A DNA stretch of 64,000 nt from Clostridioides difficile_A (GCA_945909635.1 OX246690.1:248001-312000); one strand, 5' to 3'; positions 24,605 to 34,597 are shown, counted from the first letter of the stretch. Numbers and translations: made by a program. Notes: generated by a model not told the origin, from the sequence alone.

Positions 24605-25191
24605 ATATAGGAGTTTTAATATCTGGTGGAGGAACAAATTTACAAGCAGTTATAGATGGAACTGAGTCTAGAAAAATAAAAGGTCAGGTTAAAGTAGTTA
24701 TCTCAAGTAAGCAAGATGCTTATGGTTTAGAGAGAGCTAAAAATCATAACATAAAGGCAATTTGTGAAACTAATGAAGACAAGATAATAGAAATTCTTAA
24801 AGAAAATAAAATAGATTTAGTAGTTTTGGCTGGTTATTTAAAAATAATCAGCCCAAAGCTGGTTAATGAGTTTAGAAACAAAATGATAAACATACATCCA
24901 TCATTAATTCCTTCATTCTGTGGAGCTGGATTCTATGGAGAAAGAGTTCATCAAGGTGTTATAGATTATGGTGCTAAAGTAACTGGTGCTACAGTTCATT
25001 TTGTTGATGAAGGTGCTGATACTGGACCAATTATAATGCAAGATGTAGTTAAGGTGAATCAAGATGATGATGCAAAGACACTTGCAAAAAGAGTGTTAGA
25101 AGTTGAACATAGGATTTTAATAGAAAGTTTAAGTCTTTTTTGTGAAAATAAATTAAAACTTCAAGGTAGGAGAGTGTTTATAAATGAGTAA
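24598..25191 (+). CDS. purN: Phosphoribosylglycinamide formyltransferase (folate-dependent)
   Basis: Product of 197 residues. It formylates GAR using 10-formyltetrahydrofolate. It shows ISGGGTNLQAVID at the N-terminus, VLAGYLKIISPKLV, MINIHPSLIPSF (catalytic His) and GATVHFVDEGADTGPII. It overlaps both neighbours by 7-8 bp. Confidence 0.97.
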   Translation: MLNIGVLISGGGTNLQAVIDGTESRKIKGQVKVVISSKQDAYGLERAKNHNIKAICETNEDKIIEILKENKIDLVVLAGYLKIISPKLVNEFRNKMINIHPSLIPSFCGAGFYGERVHQGVIDYGAKVTGATVHFVDEGADTGPIIMQDVVKVNQDDDAKTLAKRVLEVEHRILIESLSLFCENKLKLQGRRVFINE

Positions 25192-26716
25192 GAGAGCTTT
25201 AATAAGTGTAACTGACAAGACAGGTGTAGTAGAATTTGCTAAAGAGTTAAACAAGCTAGATTATGAAATTATATCTACAGGAAATACTTTTAAAACATTA
25301 AAGGAAAATGGCGTTAATGTAATGCAAGTTGAAGATGTTACAAACTTCCCAGAAATATTAGATGGAAGAGTAAAAACATTAAATCCATATATACATGGTG
25401 GGATACTTTACAAAAGAGACAAAGATTCTCATGTGGAAACTGTAAATGAACACAAAATACATTCAATAGATTTAGTAGCTGTAAATTTATATGATTTTGA
25501 AGGAACTTTAAAGGCTGGAAAAAGTCATGATGAAATGATAGAAAACATAGATATTGGTGGACCATCTATGATACGTTCTGCTGCTAAAAACTATAAAGAT
25601 GTAATAGTAGTAGTAGATATAAAAGATTATGATTCTATAATAGAAAAATTAAAAACAGACACAATGACATTAGAAGATAGAAAAAAATTATCATATAAAG
25701 CTTTCTCAACTACAGGAAGATATGATGCGTTAATATCTAGTTATTTTGCTGGAGAAGTTGGAGATACATATCCTGACATATTAAATTTAACTTTCCAAAA
25801 AGAACAAACTTTAAGATATGGAGAAAATCCACATCAAAATGGTTTCTTATATTCACAATCAAATGCAAAAAATCCAATCTTAAACTATGAGCAATTAGGC
25901 GGTAAAGAACTTTCTTTTAACAACTTAAACGATTTACATGGATGTTTAGAAGTAATGAGAGAATTTAAAGATAGTGAAGAAGTAGTTTCAGTAGCTATAA
26001 AACATGCTAATTCATGTGGAGTGGGATTAGGTAAAGATGCTTTTGAAGCATATACAAAATGTTATGAAGCAGATAAAGTTTCAATATTTGGTGGAATAGT
26101 AGGAATAACTTCTACTGTAGACAAAGCTACAGCAGAGAAATTAAATGAAATATTCTTAGAGATAGTAGTAGCATATGATTTTGAGCCAGAAGCTTTAGAA
26201 GTACTTAAACAAAAGAAAAATTTAAGAATATTAAAATTAGCTAAGATAGAAGATAGTTTACAACCATACGAAATGAAATATTTAGATGGAAAATTATTAA
26301 TACAAGATAGAAATAGTACTTTAGCAGAAAAAAGTGAAAATGTAACAAAAGCAAAGCCAACAGATGAACAACTTAAGGATATGGAATTTGGTATGAGAGT
26401 AGTAAAAAATATGAAATCAAATGCAATTGCAATAGTAAAAAACGGTCAAACTTTAGCTTTAGGTTGTGGACAAACATCAAGAATTTGGGCATTAAAAAAT
26501 GCTCTTGAAAATAACAAAGATAAAGACTTTACAGGAGCTGTTTTAGCATCAGATGCATTTTTCCCATTTGATGATTGTGTAACATTAGCTCATGAATATG
26601 GAATATCAGCAGTAGTTCAACCAGGTGGTTCTATAAAGGATAAAGATTCAATAGAAGCTTGTGATAAGTATGATATGGTTATGGTATTTACAGGAATAAG
26701 ACACTTCAAACACTAA
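25184..26716 (+). CDS. purH: Bifunctional AICAR formyltransferase / IMP cyclohydrolase
   Basis: Product of 510 residues catalysing the last two steps to IMP. The N-terminal MGS-like IMP cyclohydrolase domain (RALISVTDKTGVVEFAKEL; DGRVKTLNPYIHGGIL) is followed by the AICAR transformylase domain (LRYGENPHQNGFLY; IKHANSCGVGLG; ASDAFFPFDD). The C-terminus ends GIRHFKH, as is usual for PurH. Confidence 0.97.
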   Translation: MSKRALISVTDKTGVVEFAKELNKLDYEIISTGNTFKTLKENGVNVMQVEDVTNFPEILDGRVKTLNPYIHGGILYKRDKDSHVETVNEHKIHSIDLVAVNLYDFEGTLKAGKSHDEMIENIDIGGPSMIRSAAKNYKDVIVVVDIKDYDSIIEKLKTDTMTLEDRKKLSYKAFSTTGRYDALISSYFAGEVGDTYPDILNLTFQKEQTLRYGENPHQNGFLYSQSNAKNPILNYEQLGGKELSFNNLNDLHGCLEVMREFKDSEEVVSVAIKHANSCGVGLGKDAFEAYTKCYEADKVSIFGGIVGITSTVDKATAEKLNEIFLEIVVAYDFEPEALEVLKQKKNLRILKLAKIEDSLQPYEMKYLDGKLLIQDRNSTLAEKSENVTKAKPTDEQLKDMEFGMRVVKNMKSNAIAIVKNGQTLALGCGQTSRIWALKNALENNKDKDFTGAVLASDAFFPFDDCVTLAHEYGISAVVQPGGSIKDKDSIEACDKYDMVMVFTGIRHFKH

Positions 26717-26726
26717 GGAGGATATT

Positions 26727-27977
26727 ATGAAGATATTGGTTGTAGGCGGTGGCGGAAGAGAGCATGCTATATGCTGGAAACTAAGCAAAGAAAAGAATGT
26801 AGAAAAAGTTTATTGCGCGCCAGGTAATGCAGGAATTGCAAATGTAGCAGAATGTGTAAATATAAGTGATACTAATATAGAAGAACTTTTAAAATTTGCA
26901 AAAGAAAATGAAATAGGTCTTACAATAGTAGGACCAGAAGTACCACTAGTTATGGGTATAGTAGATGAGTTTGAAAAGGAAGGTCTAAGAGTTTTTGGGC
27001 CTAATAAAAAATGTGCTCAACTTGAAGGAAGTAAAGCTTTTTCAAAAGATTTTATGATAAAACATAACATACCTACTGCAAAATATAAAGAATATACAAA
27101 CTTAGAAGAAGCTATATCAGAAATAGATAGCTTTGGATATCCAGTAGTAATAAAAGCGGACGGATTAGCTGCTGGAAAAGGTGTTGTAATACCTGAAAAT
27201 AGAGAAGATGCTATAGCAACTTTAAAAGAAATGATGTCAGATAAGAAGTTTGGAGCTGCTGGAGATAAAATAGTACTTGAAGAGTTCTTAAAAGGAATAG
27301 AAACTTCAATCTTGGCATTTGTAGACAATGACACAATAGTTCCTATGGCAAGCGCAAAAGACCATAAGAAAGTAAATAATTATGAACAAGGACCAAATAC
27401 TGGTGGGATGGGAACTTTTTCTCCTAGTGAAATATATACAGAAGAATTAGCAAATAAAGTAAAAGAGACAGTATTAGAAAAAACTTTAGAAGGATTCAAA
27501 AAAGATGGTCTTAACTTTAAAGGTATTTTATTTGTTGGTCTTATGATAACTGAAGATGGAGAGAAAGTACTTGAATACAATGTAAGATTTGGAGACCCTG
27601 AGACACAATCTGTTTTATTTAGATTAGAAACAGATTTACATGAGATAATGGAAGCTATATTGGATAATAAATTAAAAGATATAGAAATAAATTATAGTGA
27701 TGATGAAGCAGTATGTGTTATGCTTACATCAGGAGGGTATCCAGACAGTTATGAAAAAGGAAAAATTATAACTGGTCTTGAAAACCTGGATGATGATATA
27801 GTAGTATTCCACAGTGGTACTAAGATGCTTGATGGTAATTTAGTTACTAATGGAGGAAGAGTAATTGGTATAACTGCAAAATCAACTACAGTTAAGGACG
27901 CAGCAGAAAAAGTTTATGAGAATATAAAGAAAATAAACTTTGAAGGAATGCACTATAGAACAGACATAGGAAGATAA
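26727..27977 (+). CDS. purD: Phosphoribosylamine-glycine ligase
   Basis: Product of 416 residues, an ATP-grasp enzyme that joins glycine to phosphoribosylamine. It shows MKILVVGGGGREHAICWKLS, VGPEVPLVMGIVD, KADGLAAGKGVVI, QGPNTGGMGTFSP and EYNVRFGDPETQ. GGAGG precedes the ATG ten bases after purH. Confidence 0.97.
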   Translation: MKILVVGGGGREHAICWKLSKEKNVEKVYCAPGNAGIANVAECVNISDTNIEELLKFAKENEIGLTIVGPEVPLVMGIVDEFEKEGLRVFGPNKKCAQLEGSKAFSKDFMIKHNIPTAKYKEYTNLEEAISEIDSFGYPVVIKADGLAAGKGVVIPENREDAIATLKEMMSDKKFGAAGDKIVLEEFLKGIETSILAFVDNDTIVPMASAKDHKKVNNYEQGPNTGGMGTFSPSEIYTEELANKVKETVLEKTLEGFKKDGLNFKGILFVGLMITEDGEKVLEYNVRFGDPETQSVLFRLETDLHEIMEAILDNKLKDIEINYSDDEAVCVMLTSGGYPDSYEKGKIITGLENLDDDIVVFHSGTKMLDGNLVTNGGRVIGITAKSTTVKDAAEKVYENIKKINFEGMHYRTDIGR

Positions 27978-28001
27978 TTTTTCTAAAATGGAGGATAAGG
28001 T

Positions 28002-31000
28002 ATGTTGAATACTGAAAATAAAGACTCAATGGTTAGAAGAGTATTAGTTGAAAAAAGAGAAGGTTTTGACCTTGAGGCTAAAGCTTTAAAAAAAGACTTG
28101 TTGGAAAGTTTACACATAAGCAATATAGAAAATTTAAGAATATTAAATAGATATGATGTAGAGGGAATATCAGAAGAAGTTTATGAAAATGCAGCAAAAA
28201 CAATATTTTCTGAACCAAATCTAGATGTAGTATATTATGAAGAAATACCAGAGTTAAATGGTGAAAGAGTATTTGCGATAGAATTTCTTCCTGGTCAATA
28301 TGACCAAAGAGGTGATTGGGCAGCTCAATGTATCCAAATCGTAAATCAAGGTGTAAGACCTGCTATTAATACAGCAAAGGTTTATATATTATCAGGTCAA
28401 GTAACTGATGAAGAGTTTTCTAAAATAAAAGATTACTGTATAAATCCAGTAGATAGTAGAGAAGCATCTTTAGAAAAACCAGAAACATTAAAAATGGAAA
28501 CTGAAATACCAACAACAGTTGAAGTATTAGATGGATTTATAGATTTAGATGAAGATGGATTAAAAATATTTGTAAGTGAAAAAGGATTAGCAATGACTTT
28601 AGGAGACTTACAACACGTTCAAAAATATTTTAAAGATACAGAAAAAAGAAATCCAACTATAACAGAAATAAAAGTTCTAGATACTTACTGGTCTGATCAT
28701 TGTAGACACACTACTTTTATGACTGAAATAGAAAATGTAAAAATAGAAGATGGTAAGTTTAATGATATAGTAAAAGAAGCGTATCAAATGTATCTTAACT
28801 CAAGAGACAATGTGTATGTGAACAGACATAAAGATATATGTTTGATGGATATAGCTACAGTTGCAGTAAAAGAATTAAAGAAAAATGGAAAATTAAATGA
28901 TTTAGATGAAAGTGAAGAGATAAATGCATGTAGTATAAATGTAGATGTTGAAGTTGATGGTAAGATGGAAAAATATTTAGTAATGTTTAAAAATGAAACT
29001 CATAACCATCCAACTGAAATAGAGCCATTTGGAGGAGCAGCTACTTGCCTAGGTGGAGCTATAAGAGACCCATTATCAGGAAGAAGTTATGTTTACCAAG
29101 CAATGCGTGTTACAGGAAGTGCTGACCCAAGAACAACTTTAGAGGATACTTTACCTGGAAAACTTATGCAGAGAAAAATTACTACAGAAGCTGCTCATGG
29201 TTATAGTTCATATGGTAACCAGATAGGTCTTACAACGGGACAAGTTGCAGAAGTATACGATGAAAATTTCGTTGCAAAGAGAATGGAAATAGGTGCAGTT
29301 ATAGCAGCAGCACCAAAAGAAAATGTAGTAAGAGAAAGACCAGAAGCAGGAGATGTGATAGTTCTTCTTGGAGGAAAAACAGGAAGAGATGGTTGTGGAG
29401 GAGCAACTGGTTCATCTAAAGAACATAGTGAAGAATCAATCTTAACTTGTAGTGCAGAAGTTCAAAAAGGAGATGCTCCTAACGAAAGAAAAATACAAAG
29501 ATTCTTTAGAAATAAAGAAGTTGCTCAAATGATAAAAAGATGTAATGACTTTGGAGCAGGTGGAGTTTGCGTTGCTATAGGTGAAATTGCTGATAGTTTG
29601 GACATAAACTTAGATTTAGTGCCTAAAAAATACGATGGGCTTGATGGAACTGAACTTTCAATTTCAGAATCACAAGAGCGTATGGCTGTGGCTATAAAAA
29701 AAGAAAATAAAGATAAATTTATACAATTAGCAGTAGAAGAAAACTTAGAAGCTACACATGTAGCTACAGTAACTGATACAGGATATTTAAGAATGTTCTG
29801 GAATGGAAAAGCAATTGTAGATATAAATAGAGAGTTTTTGGATACAAATGGAGTAAAACAAACTACTGATGTCCATGTTACTAAAGTAGATGAAGAAAGC
29901 ACATTCTTTAGCTCTAATGAAATAGTGAAAGATGTTAAGTGTGCAAGTATGAAAGATAAATTTACAAAAGTATTATCTGACCTTAATGTTTGTTCTCAAA
30001 AAGGATTAGTCGAGATGTTTGATAATACAATTGGTGGTAATACAGTACTTATGCCATTTGGTGGAAAGTATCAAGCTACTCCAACTCAAGGTATGGTTGC
30101 TAAGATACCAGTACTTGGTGGAGAAACTAATACTTCTACAATAATGACTTATGGATACAATCCAAAGGTAGGAAAATGGAGTCCATTCCATGGAGCTTTA
30201 TATGCAGTAGTAGAATCTGTGTGTAAATTGGTTGCTATTGGAGGAAATTACAGTACGACAAGACTTACATTCCAAGAGTATTTTGAGAAACTTGGTAACA
30301 ATCCAGAAAAATGGGGTAAACCATTCTCAGCACTTTTAGGAGCATTCTATGCACAAAGTAAATTTGAGATACCTGCTATAGGTGGAAAAGATAGTATGTC
30401 TGGTACATTTAAAGATATTGAAGTTCCGCCAACATTGGTTTCATTTGCTGTTGATACAGTAGATGCTAGAAAAGTAGTATCTCCAGAATTTAAAAAAGCA
30501 GACTCAAAAGTAGTAATGTTATGTGTAAATAAATCAGAAAATGATGTTATAGATTTTGAAGAATTAAAGAAAAACTTGGATAAAGTAAGAGAACTTATAC
30601 ATGGAAATAAAGTTTTATCAACATATGCATTAGGATTTGCAGGTGTAGGTGAAGCAATAAGTAAAATGTCTTTTGGTAATAAAGTAGGATTTAAGTTTAG
30701 TGAAGAAGCTGAAAAGGCACTTACAGATGATAAATTATTTGAGGCTAGTTATGGAAATATAGTACTTGAATTAGCGAATGATGATTTAAATGTGTTAGAT
30801 GGATATAATTACATAGTGCTTGGAAGTACAGTTAAAGAAGCTAGTTTATTCATCAAAGGTGAAGAACTTTCATTAGATGAATTATATAAAGCACATTGTA
30901 GTACTTTAGAGCCTATATTCCCAACTAAAGCAGAAGAAGTAAAATCAAAAATAGAGACTATAAGTTATATATCACAAGGAGAAGCTAAGAAATCATCATT

Positions 31001-31808
31001 AAGTATAGCTACTCCAAGAGTATTTATACCAGCATTCCCTGGAACAAACTGTGAATATGACTCTGCAAGAGCATTTGAAAGAGCAGGAGCTAATGCAAAT
31101 ATAAGAGTATTTAAGAATTTAACTTATAAAGATATAGAAGATTCTATAGATACAATAGTGAATGAGATAAAATCTTCTCAAATAATAATGTTACCAGGTG
31201 GATTTAGTGCAGGTGATGAGCCAGATGGTTCTGGTAAATTTATAGCTACTGTATTTAGAAATCCTAGAGTACAAGAAGCTATAAATGAGTTTTTAACTAA
31301 AAAAGATGGTCTAATGCTAGGTATCTGTAATGGATTCCAAGTATTAATCAAATTAGGATTAGTTCCTTATGGAGAAATAAGAGTTCAAAGTGAAAATGCA
31401 CCAACACTTACTTACAATAATATTGGTTGTCATCAGGCTAAGATTGCTAGAACTAGAATTTCTTCTAATAAATCTCCTTGGTTAGCTCAAACTAATGTTG
31501 GTGATATTCATAATATAGCAGTTTCTCATGGAGAAGGTAAGTTTGTTGCTAGTGAAGAGGTTATGAGAGAATTAATTGCTAATGGACAAGTGGCAACTCA
31601 GTATGTTGATTTTAATAACGAAGCTACTTATGATATTGAATTTAATCCAAATGGTTCATTCTATGCTGTTGAAGGTATAACTAGTGTTGATGGTAGAGTG
31701 TTTGGTAAGATGGGACATTCTGAGAGAATTGGTGAGGCAGTATATAAGAATATCATAGGTGAAAAAGACCAAAAGATATTTGAATCTGGAGTTAAGTATT
31801 TTAGATAA
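28002..31808 (+). CDS. purL: Phosphoribosylformylglycinamidine synthase, long single-chain form
   Basis: A single chain of 1268 residues combining FGAM synthase and glutaminase, as in proteobacteria and clostridia, rather than the split PurQ/PurL/PurS of bacilli. The N-terminal PurS-like region is followed by two AIR-synthetase-like halves (TYWSDHCRHTTF and NETHNHPTEIEPFGGAATCLGG in the first) and a class I amidotransferase at the C-terminus (PGGFSAGDEPDGSGKF; nucleophile Cys in LGICNGFQ). Last gene of the operon; a terminator follows. Confidence 0.97.
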   Translation: MLNTENKDSMVRRVLVEKREGFDLEAKALKKDLLESLHISNIENLRILNRYDVEGISEEVYENAAKTIFSEPNLDVVYYEEIPELNGERVFAIEFLPGQYDQRGDWAAQCIQIVNQGVRPAINTAKVYILSGQVTDEEFSKIKDYCINPVDSREASLEKPETLKMETEIPTTVEVLDGFIDLDEDGLKIFVSEKGLAMTLGDLQHVQKYFKDTEKRNPTITEIKVLDTYWSDHCRHTTFMTEIENVKIEDGKFNDIVKEAYQMYLNSRDNVYVNRHKDICLMDIATVAVKELKKNGKLNDLDESEEINACSINVDVEVDGKMEKYLVMFKNETHNHPTEIEPFGGAATCLGGAIRDPLSGRSYVYQAMRVTGSADPRTTLEDTLPGKLMQRKITTEAAHGYSSYGNQIGLTTGQVAEVYDENFVAKRMEIGAVIAAAPKENVVRERPEAGDVIVLLGGKTGRDGCGGATGSSKEHSEESILTCSAEVQKGDAPNERKIQRFFRNKEVAQMIKRCNDFGAGGVCVAIGEIADSLDINLDLVPKKYDGLDGTELSISESQERMAVAIKKENKDKFIQLAVEENLEATHVATVTDTGYLRMFWNGKAIVDINREFLDTNGVKQTTDVHVTKVDEESTFFSSNEIVKDVKCASMKDKFTKVLSDLNVCSQKGLVEMFDNTIGGNTVLMPFGGKYQATPTQGMVAKIPVLGGETNTSTIMTYGYNPKVGKWSPFHGALYAVVESVCKLVAIGGNYSTTRLTFQEYFEKLGNNPEKWGKPFSALLGAFYAQSKFEIPAIGGKDSMSGTFKDIEVPPTLVSFAVDTVDARKVVSPEFKKADSKVVMLCVNKSENDVIDFEELKKNLDKVRELIHGNKVLSTYALGFAGVGEAISKMSFGNKVGFKFSEEAEKALTDDKLFEASYGNIVLELANDDLNVLDGYNYIVLGSTVKEASLFIKGEELSLDELYKAHCSTLEPIFPTKAEEVKSKIETISYISQGEAKKSSLSIATPRVFIPAFPGTNCEYDSARAFERAGANANIRVFKNLTYKDIEDSIDTIVNEIKSSQIIMLPGGFSAGDEPDGSGKFIATVFRNPRVQEAINEFLTKKDGLMLGICNGFQVLIKLGLVPYGEIRVQSENAPTLTYNNIGCHQAKIARTRISSNKSPWLAQTNVGDIHNIAVSHGEGKFVASEEVMRELIANGQVATQYVDFNNEATYDIEFNPNGSFYAVEGITSVDGRVFGKMGHSERIGEAVYKNIIGEKDQKIFESGVKYFR

Positions 31809-31860
31809 GGTCTTGATATCTAATTGGTAATTACAATTTATATTTTGGATATTTAAACTT

Positions 31861-31911
31861 AAAGAGATGTAATAATATGATTATAATCATTCAATATTAC
31901 ATCTCTTTTTT
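31861..31911 (+). terminator. Terminator of the purine operon
   Basis: AAAGAGATGTAATA pairs with TATTACATCTCTTT, then TTTT. Confidence 0.9.
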
Positions 31912-32012
31912 ATTTATATAAAAATAATACATTCTACTCAAGTCAAAATATAAGCTATGTTATAATTAATTATTAAGCAGAATTGAATATTTATTGGAGG
32001 TAAACATGATTA

Positions 32013-32066
32013 ATGAAAATATTAATAACAGGTTCTAATACACAATTAGAAAAAGAATGGTTATAA
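32013..32066 (+). pseudogene. 5' remnant of an RmlD-like dTDP-4-dehydrorhamnose reductase gene
   Basis: A strong GGAGG (31996-32000) precedes a 17-codon frame reading MKILITGSNTQLEKEWL then stop. This matches the first 15 residues of RmlD/NAD-epimerase proteins (MKILITGxNGQLGKEL) with the second glycine positions changed. No continuation is seen downstream. It is probably the stump of a lost deoxysugar reductase gene. Confidence 0.45.
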
Positions 32067-32117
32067 GTTAATAGGTATATTGTTTACAGAAAATATAATA
32101 AGATATTATGTAAAATA

Positions 32118-32144
32118 TAAATATTTCTTTTGTTTATCCGATAA
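32118..32144 (+). promoter_or_regulatory. Sigma-D (sigma-28 type) promoter of the late flagellar operon
   Basis: TAAA (32118-32121), 15 bp, TCCGATAA (32137-32144), close to the sigma-28 consensus TAAA-N15-GCCGATAA. It is 69 bp before the first possible start of the lytic transglycosylase gene. Confidence 0.8.
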
Positions 32145-32212
32145 TAATAATATGACTAAATAAATCTAAGGTTTTAATAAATTTTATATAAAACTATTGG
32201 AGAGAGGATTAT

Positions 32213-32956
32213 ATGAACTCAAGTAGTTTGGGTTTTATATGTTTAACTTTTAAGTCTATAAAATTTAGAAAGGGGAGTTTTATATTGAACGATATAAGTT
32301 CGCTAATTAATATACTGGCATTAACACAACTATCTAGTAGTAATACTACAAGTCAATGTAATTGTGGATATAATAATTCATCTGGATTTGATATGATTAT
32401 GATGACACTGTTAAAAGCATTATCACAAAATAATCAACAAACATCTTTTAATAGTTATGATTCATTATCTAATTCTGAAAAGTTATTTAATGAACTTGAT
32501 AATGCAGCAAATAATACAATTAGTAAGTCTGTAGAAGTTGATACAAAAGATAAAAGTACAAAGTCAAGAATTGAAAATGCTGTAGAACAAGCATCAAAAA
32601 AATATAATGTGGATGCAAACCTTATAAAAGCAATAATTAAAGTTGAATCGGATTTTAATCCAAATACTGTTTCCTCTGCTGGTGCTAAGGGTCTTATGCA
32701 ACTTATGCCAGAAAATTGTAGAGATTTGGGTGTTACAGACCCTTTTAATATAGAGCAGAATATAGATGCTGGAACTAGACACATTAAGGAATATATTGAT
32801 ATGTTTGGAGGTAGTATAGAAATGGGACTGATGGCATATAATGGTGGTCCTGGAAGGATGAAAAGTAGAGGGGTAGAATCAATTTCTGACTTGTATAAAA
32901 TGCCAAAAGAAACACAAAATTATATTCCTAAGGTTATGAAATATTATAGAGGGTAG
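32213..32956 (+). CDS. Lytic transglycosylase at the head of the flagellar cluster
   Basis: Up to 247 residues; the C-terminal 125 form a soluble-lytic-transglycosylase (Slt/goose lysozyme-like) domain: VDANLIKAIIKVESDFNPNTVSSAGAKGLMQLMPENCRDLGV, with the catalytic Glu in VESDFNP, then IKEYIDMFGGSIEMGLMAYNGGPG. It probably opens peptidoglycan for rod and hook passage. Two starts are possible: ATG 32213 (GGAGAGAGG upstream) or TTG 32284 (AGGGGAG upstream; MNDISSLINILA). The latter resembles a normal cytoplasmic or flagellar-exported start. No clear signal peptide is visible with either, so export may go through the flagellar apparatus. Confidence 0.85.
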   Translation: MNSSSLGFICLTFKSIKFRKGSFILNDISSLINILALTQLSSSNTTSQCNCGYNNSSGFDMIMMTLLKALSQNNQQTSFNSYDSLSNSEKLFNELDNAANNTISKSVEVDTKDKSTKSRIENAVEQASKKYNVDANLIKAIIKVESDFNPNTVSSAGAKGLMQLMPENCRDLGVTDPFNIEQNIDAGTRHIKEYIDMFGGSIEMGLMAYNGGPGRMKSRGVESISDLYKMPKETQNYIPKVMKYYRG

Positions 32957-32964
32957 GCTTTATT

Positions 32965-33393
32965 ATGGGTATAAATATAGATAAGCTAAATATAGGTCCA
33001 AGTAGAAATATAGAGGTGAAGAAAACAAAGGAAAATAATAAATTTTCTGATAGCCTAAACTTTGTAAAACAATCTTCTTCATTAGAGGACATGAAAAGGA
33101 ATCTAGAAAGTGTAAAAAGGGCTGGAGAAAGGCTTGTACTTACTCAAAATTATGGAGACATTAGCAGGTATAAAAATGCTGTAAAAGAATATCTAAAATC
33201 TGTCGTAGATAACATGTATTCACTTGATAAAAATAGTAGTTTTTGGGAGCATCAGTATTATAAGAATGTAAAGATTGTTGATAATAAACTTGAAGAGATG
33301 ACTAGTGAGTTACTTAGTGAAGAAAAAGAAAATATAGATATTGTTTCTACTGTTGATATGATACAAGGATTATTGATAGACATGTATAGATAA
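32965..33393 (+). CDS. YaaR-family (DUF327) protein
   Basis: Product of 142 residues, nine bases after the transglycosylase gene. The segment AGERLVLTQNYGDISRYKNAVKEYLKSVVDNMY matches the YaaR family, which occurs beside flagellar genes in clostridia. The rest is charged helix. Biochemical role unknown; by context it is flagellar. Confidence 0.75.
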   Translation: MGINIDKLNIGPSRNIEVKKTKENNKFSDSLNFVKQSSSLEDMKRNLESVKRAGERLVLTQNYGDISRYKNAVKEYLKSVVDNMYSLDKNSSFWEHQYYKNVKIVDNKLEEMTSELLSEEKENIDIVSTVDMIQGLLIDMYR

Positions 33394-33416
33394 GATTACA
33401 CAAGGAGAAAAGCTTT

Positions 33417-33731
33417 ATGAATAGTAAAAAAGAGGATATATATGAATTGAATTTTGGACAACTAATAGAAGAAAAGACTGGAGTTATAGAAGAAAATCAA
33501 AATGTTTTTAATGCAAAAGTAAATGTATCTGTTTCTATAGGAAAAACAACAGAAACAATAAAAAATATATTAGGTTTAAAAGAAGGGTCTATAATAAAAC
33601 TGAATAAAAATATAGATGAAAAATTAGATATCTATGCAAATGATAGATTATTTGCTTATGGAGAAAGCATTATTACAAATGAAAAATTATCTGTAAGATT
33701 ATCTAAAATAGAAGATTCAGATATAAATTAA
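33417..33731 (+). CDS. Short FliN-like protein with a SpoA domain
   Basis: Product of 104 residues. The C-terminal 70 residues (VNVSVSIGKTTETIKNILGLKEGSIIKLNKNIDEKLDIYANDRLFAYGESIITNEKLSVRLSKI) are a SpoA (FliN/FliM C-terminal) domain with the usual G-D-V-I-like hinge region. It would be a C-ring or export-gate cofactor. FliM/FliN proper normally lie in the other flagellar operon, so this may be an extra FliN. A terminator-like hairpin follows. Confidence 0.8.
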   Translation: MNSKKEDIYELNFGQLIEEKTGVIEENQNVFNAKVNVSVSIGKTTETIKNILGLKEGSIIKLNKNIDEKLDIYANDRLFAYGESIITNEKLSVRLSKIEDSDIN

Positions 33732-33741
33732 AGCTTTAAAT

Positions 33742-33790
33742 AGCATCCCCTTAGGTTATTCTATACGAGTTTAGCTAAAAGGGGTATTTT
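33742..33790 (+). terminator. Probable terminator between the FliN-like gene and flgM
   Basis: ATCCCCTT pairs with AAGGGGTAT with a long loop, followed by TTTTT. It leaves flgM to its own promoter. Confidence 0.5.
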
Positions 33791-33821
33791 TATGAAAAAT
33801 TTAAAATATGTTTGAATAATA

Positions 33822-33848
33822 TAAATGTTTTTATTTTCTGAGCGATAA
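33822..33848 (+). promoter_or_regulatory. Sigma-D promoter upstream of flgM
   Basis: TAAA (33822-33825), 15 bp, AGCGATAA (33841-33848), matching the sigma-28 consensus. The flgM ATG follows 36 bp later. Confidence 0.75.
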
Positions 33849-33883
33849 CTAAAATATAAGGATGTAATTTTGGAGGTGAAACT

Positions 33884-34159
33884 ATGGATATTAAAAATGT
33901 GAGTTCAAATATTGTAATAAATAATTATTTAAAGAATACATCTGATGTAAAAAAAGTGCAAGAAGTTCAAAAAACTAATAAAACAGACAAGATAGAACTA
34001 TCTAAATTTGCAAAGGAAATGGCGAGCGTATCAAATATGAATGATGAGACTATTAGAAATAAAAAAATAGATGAAATAAAAAATGCATTGGAAAGTGGAA
34101 CTTACAAAATAAAACCAGAAGAAATTGCTAAAAAAATGATAGAGGATATGCGAGGATAA
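33884..34159 (+). CDS. flgM: FlgM, anti-sigma-D factor
   Basis: Product of 91 residues. The N-terminal half is disordered; the C-terminal half carries the FlgM motif (TDKIELSKFAKEMASVS...RNKKIDEIKNALESGTYKIKPEEIAKKMIEDMRG). It binds sigma-D until hook completion. It is driven by its own sigma-D promoter, a negative feedback loop. GGAGGTG precedes the ATG. Confidence 0.92.
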   Translation: MDIKNVSSNIVINNYLKNTSDVKKVQEVQKTNKTDKIELSKFAKEMASVSNMNDETIRNKKIDEIKNALESGTYKIKPEEIAKKMIEDMRG

Positions 34160-34163
34160 AGCT

Positions 34164-34580
34164 ATGATTACAGACTTAAAAGTTATAATATATGAAGAAA
34201 AAAAGATACTTAGTAATATGATGGAGTTATTAAAAGAACAATTTGATTATATAGTTGTAAAAGATATAGAAAATCTAAATAGGTTAAATCCTAAATTAGA
34301 AGATATCAGTAGAGAACTTGCATCTATAGAGATAAAGAGAAGACAACTTTTTAATGATGATGTTCCAATGAGTGAAGTTATTGAAAATAGTAATGATGAA
34401 TATTTAAAAGAAATATATACAGAGTTAAAGCATATTATTGCTTTGGCTAAGAATCAACAAGAGTCAAATGATTCCTTAATAAAGAAGGAACTTATTTTTA
34501 CTAAGAAAATGATTAATTTTATAAAACCAGTTGATAAACAAACTACAACTTATAATTCTTATGGAAATATTAGAAAATAG
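34164..34580 (+). CDS. flgN: FlgN-like export chaperone for FlgK and FlgL
   Basis: A helical cytoplasmic protein of 138 residues, four bases after flgM and directly before flgK, the standard FlgN location. It has a long coiled-coil pattern (LKVIIYEEKKILSNMMELLKEQFDYIVVKDIENLNRLNPKLEDISREL). The family assignment rests on helical pattern, length and position. Confidence 0.8.
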   Translation: MITDLKVIIYEEKKILSNMMELLKEQFDYIVVKDIENLNRLNPKLEDISRELASIEIKRRQLFNDDVPMSEVIENSNDEYLKEIYTELKHIIALAKNQQESNDSLIKKELIFTKKMINFIKPVDKQTTTYNSYGNIRK

Positions 34581-34597
34581 ATATTGGGAGGAAAAAT

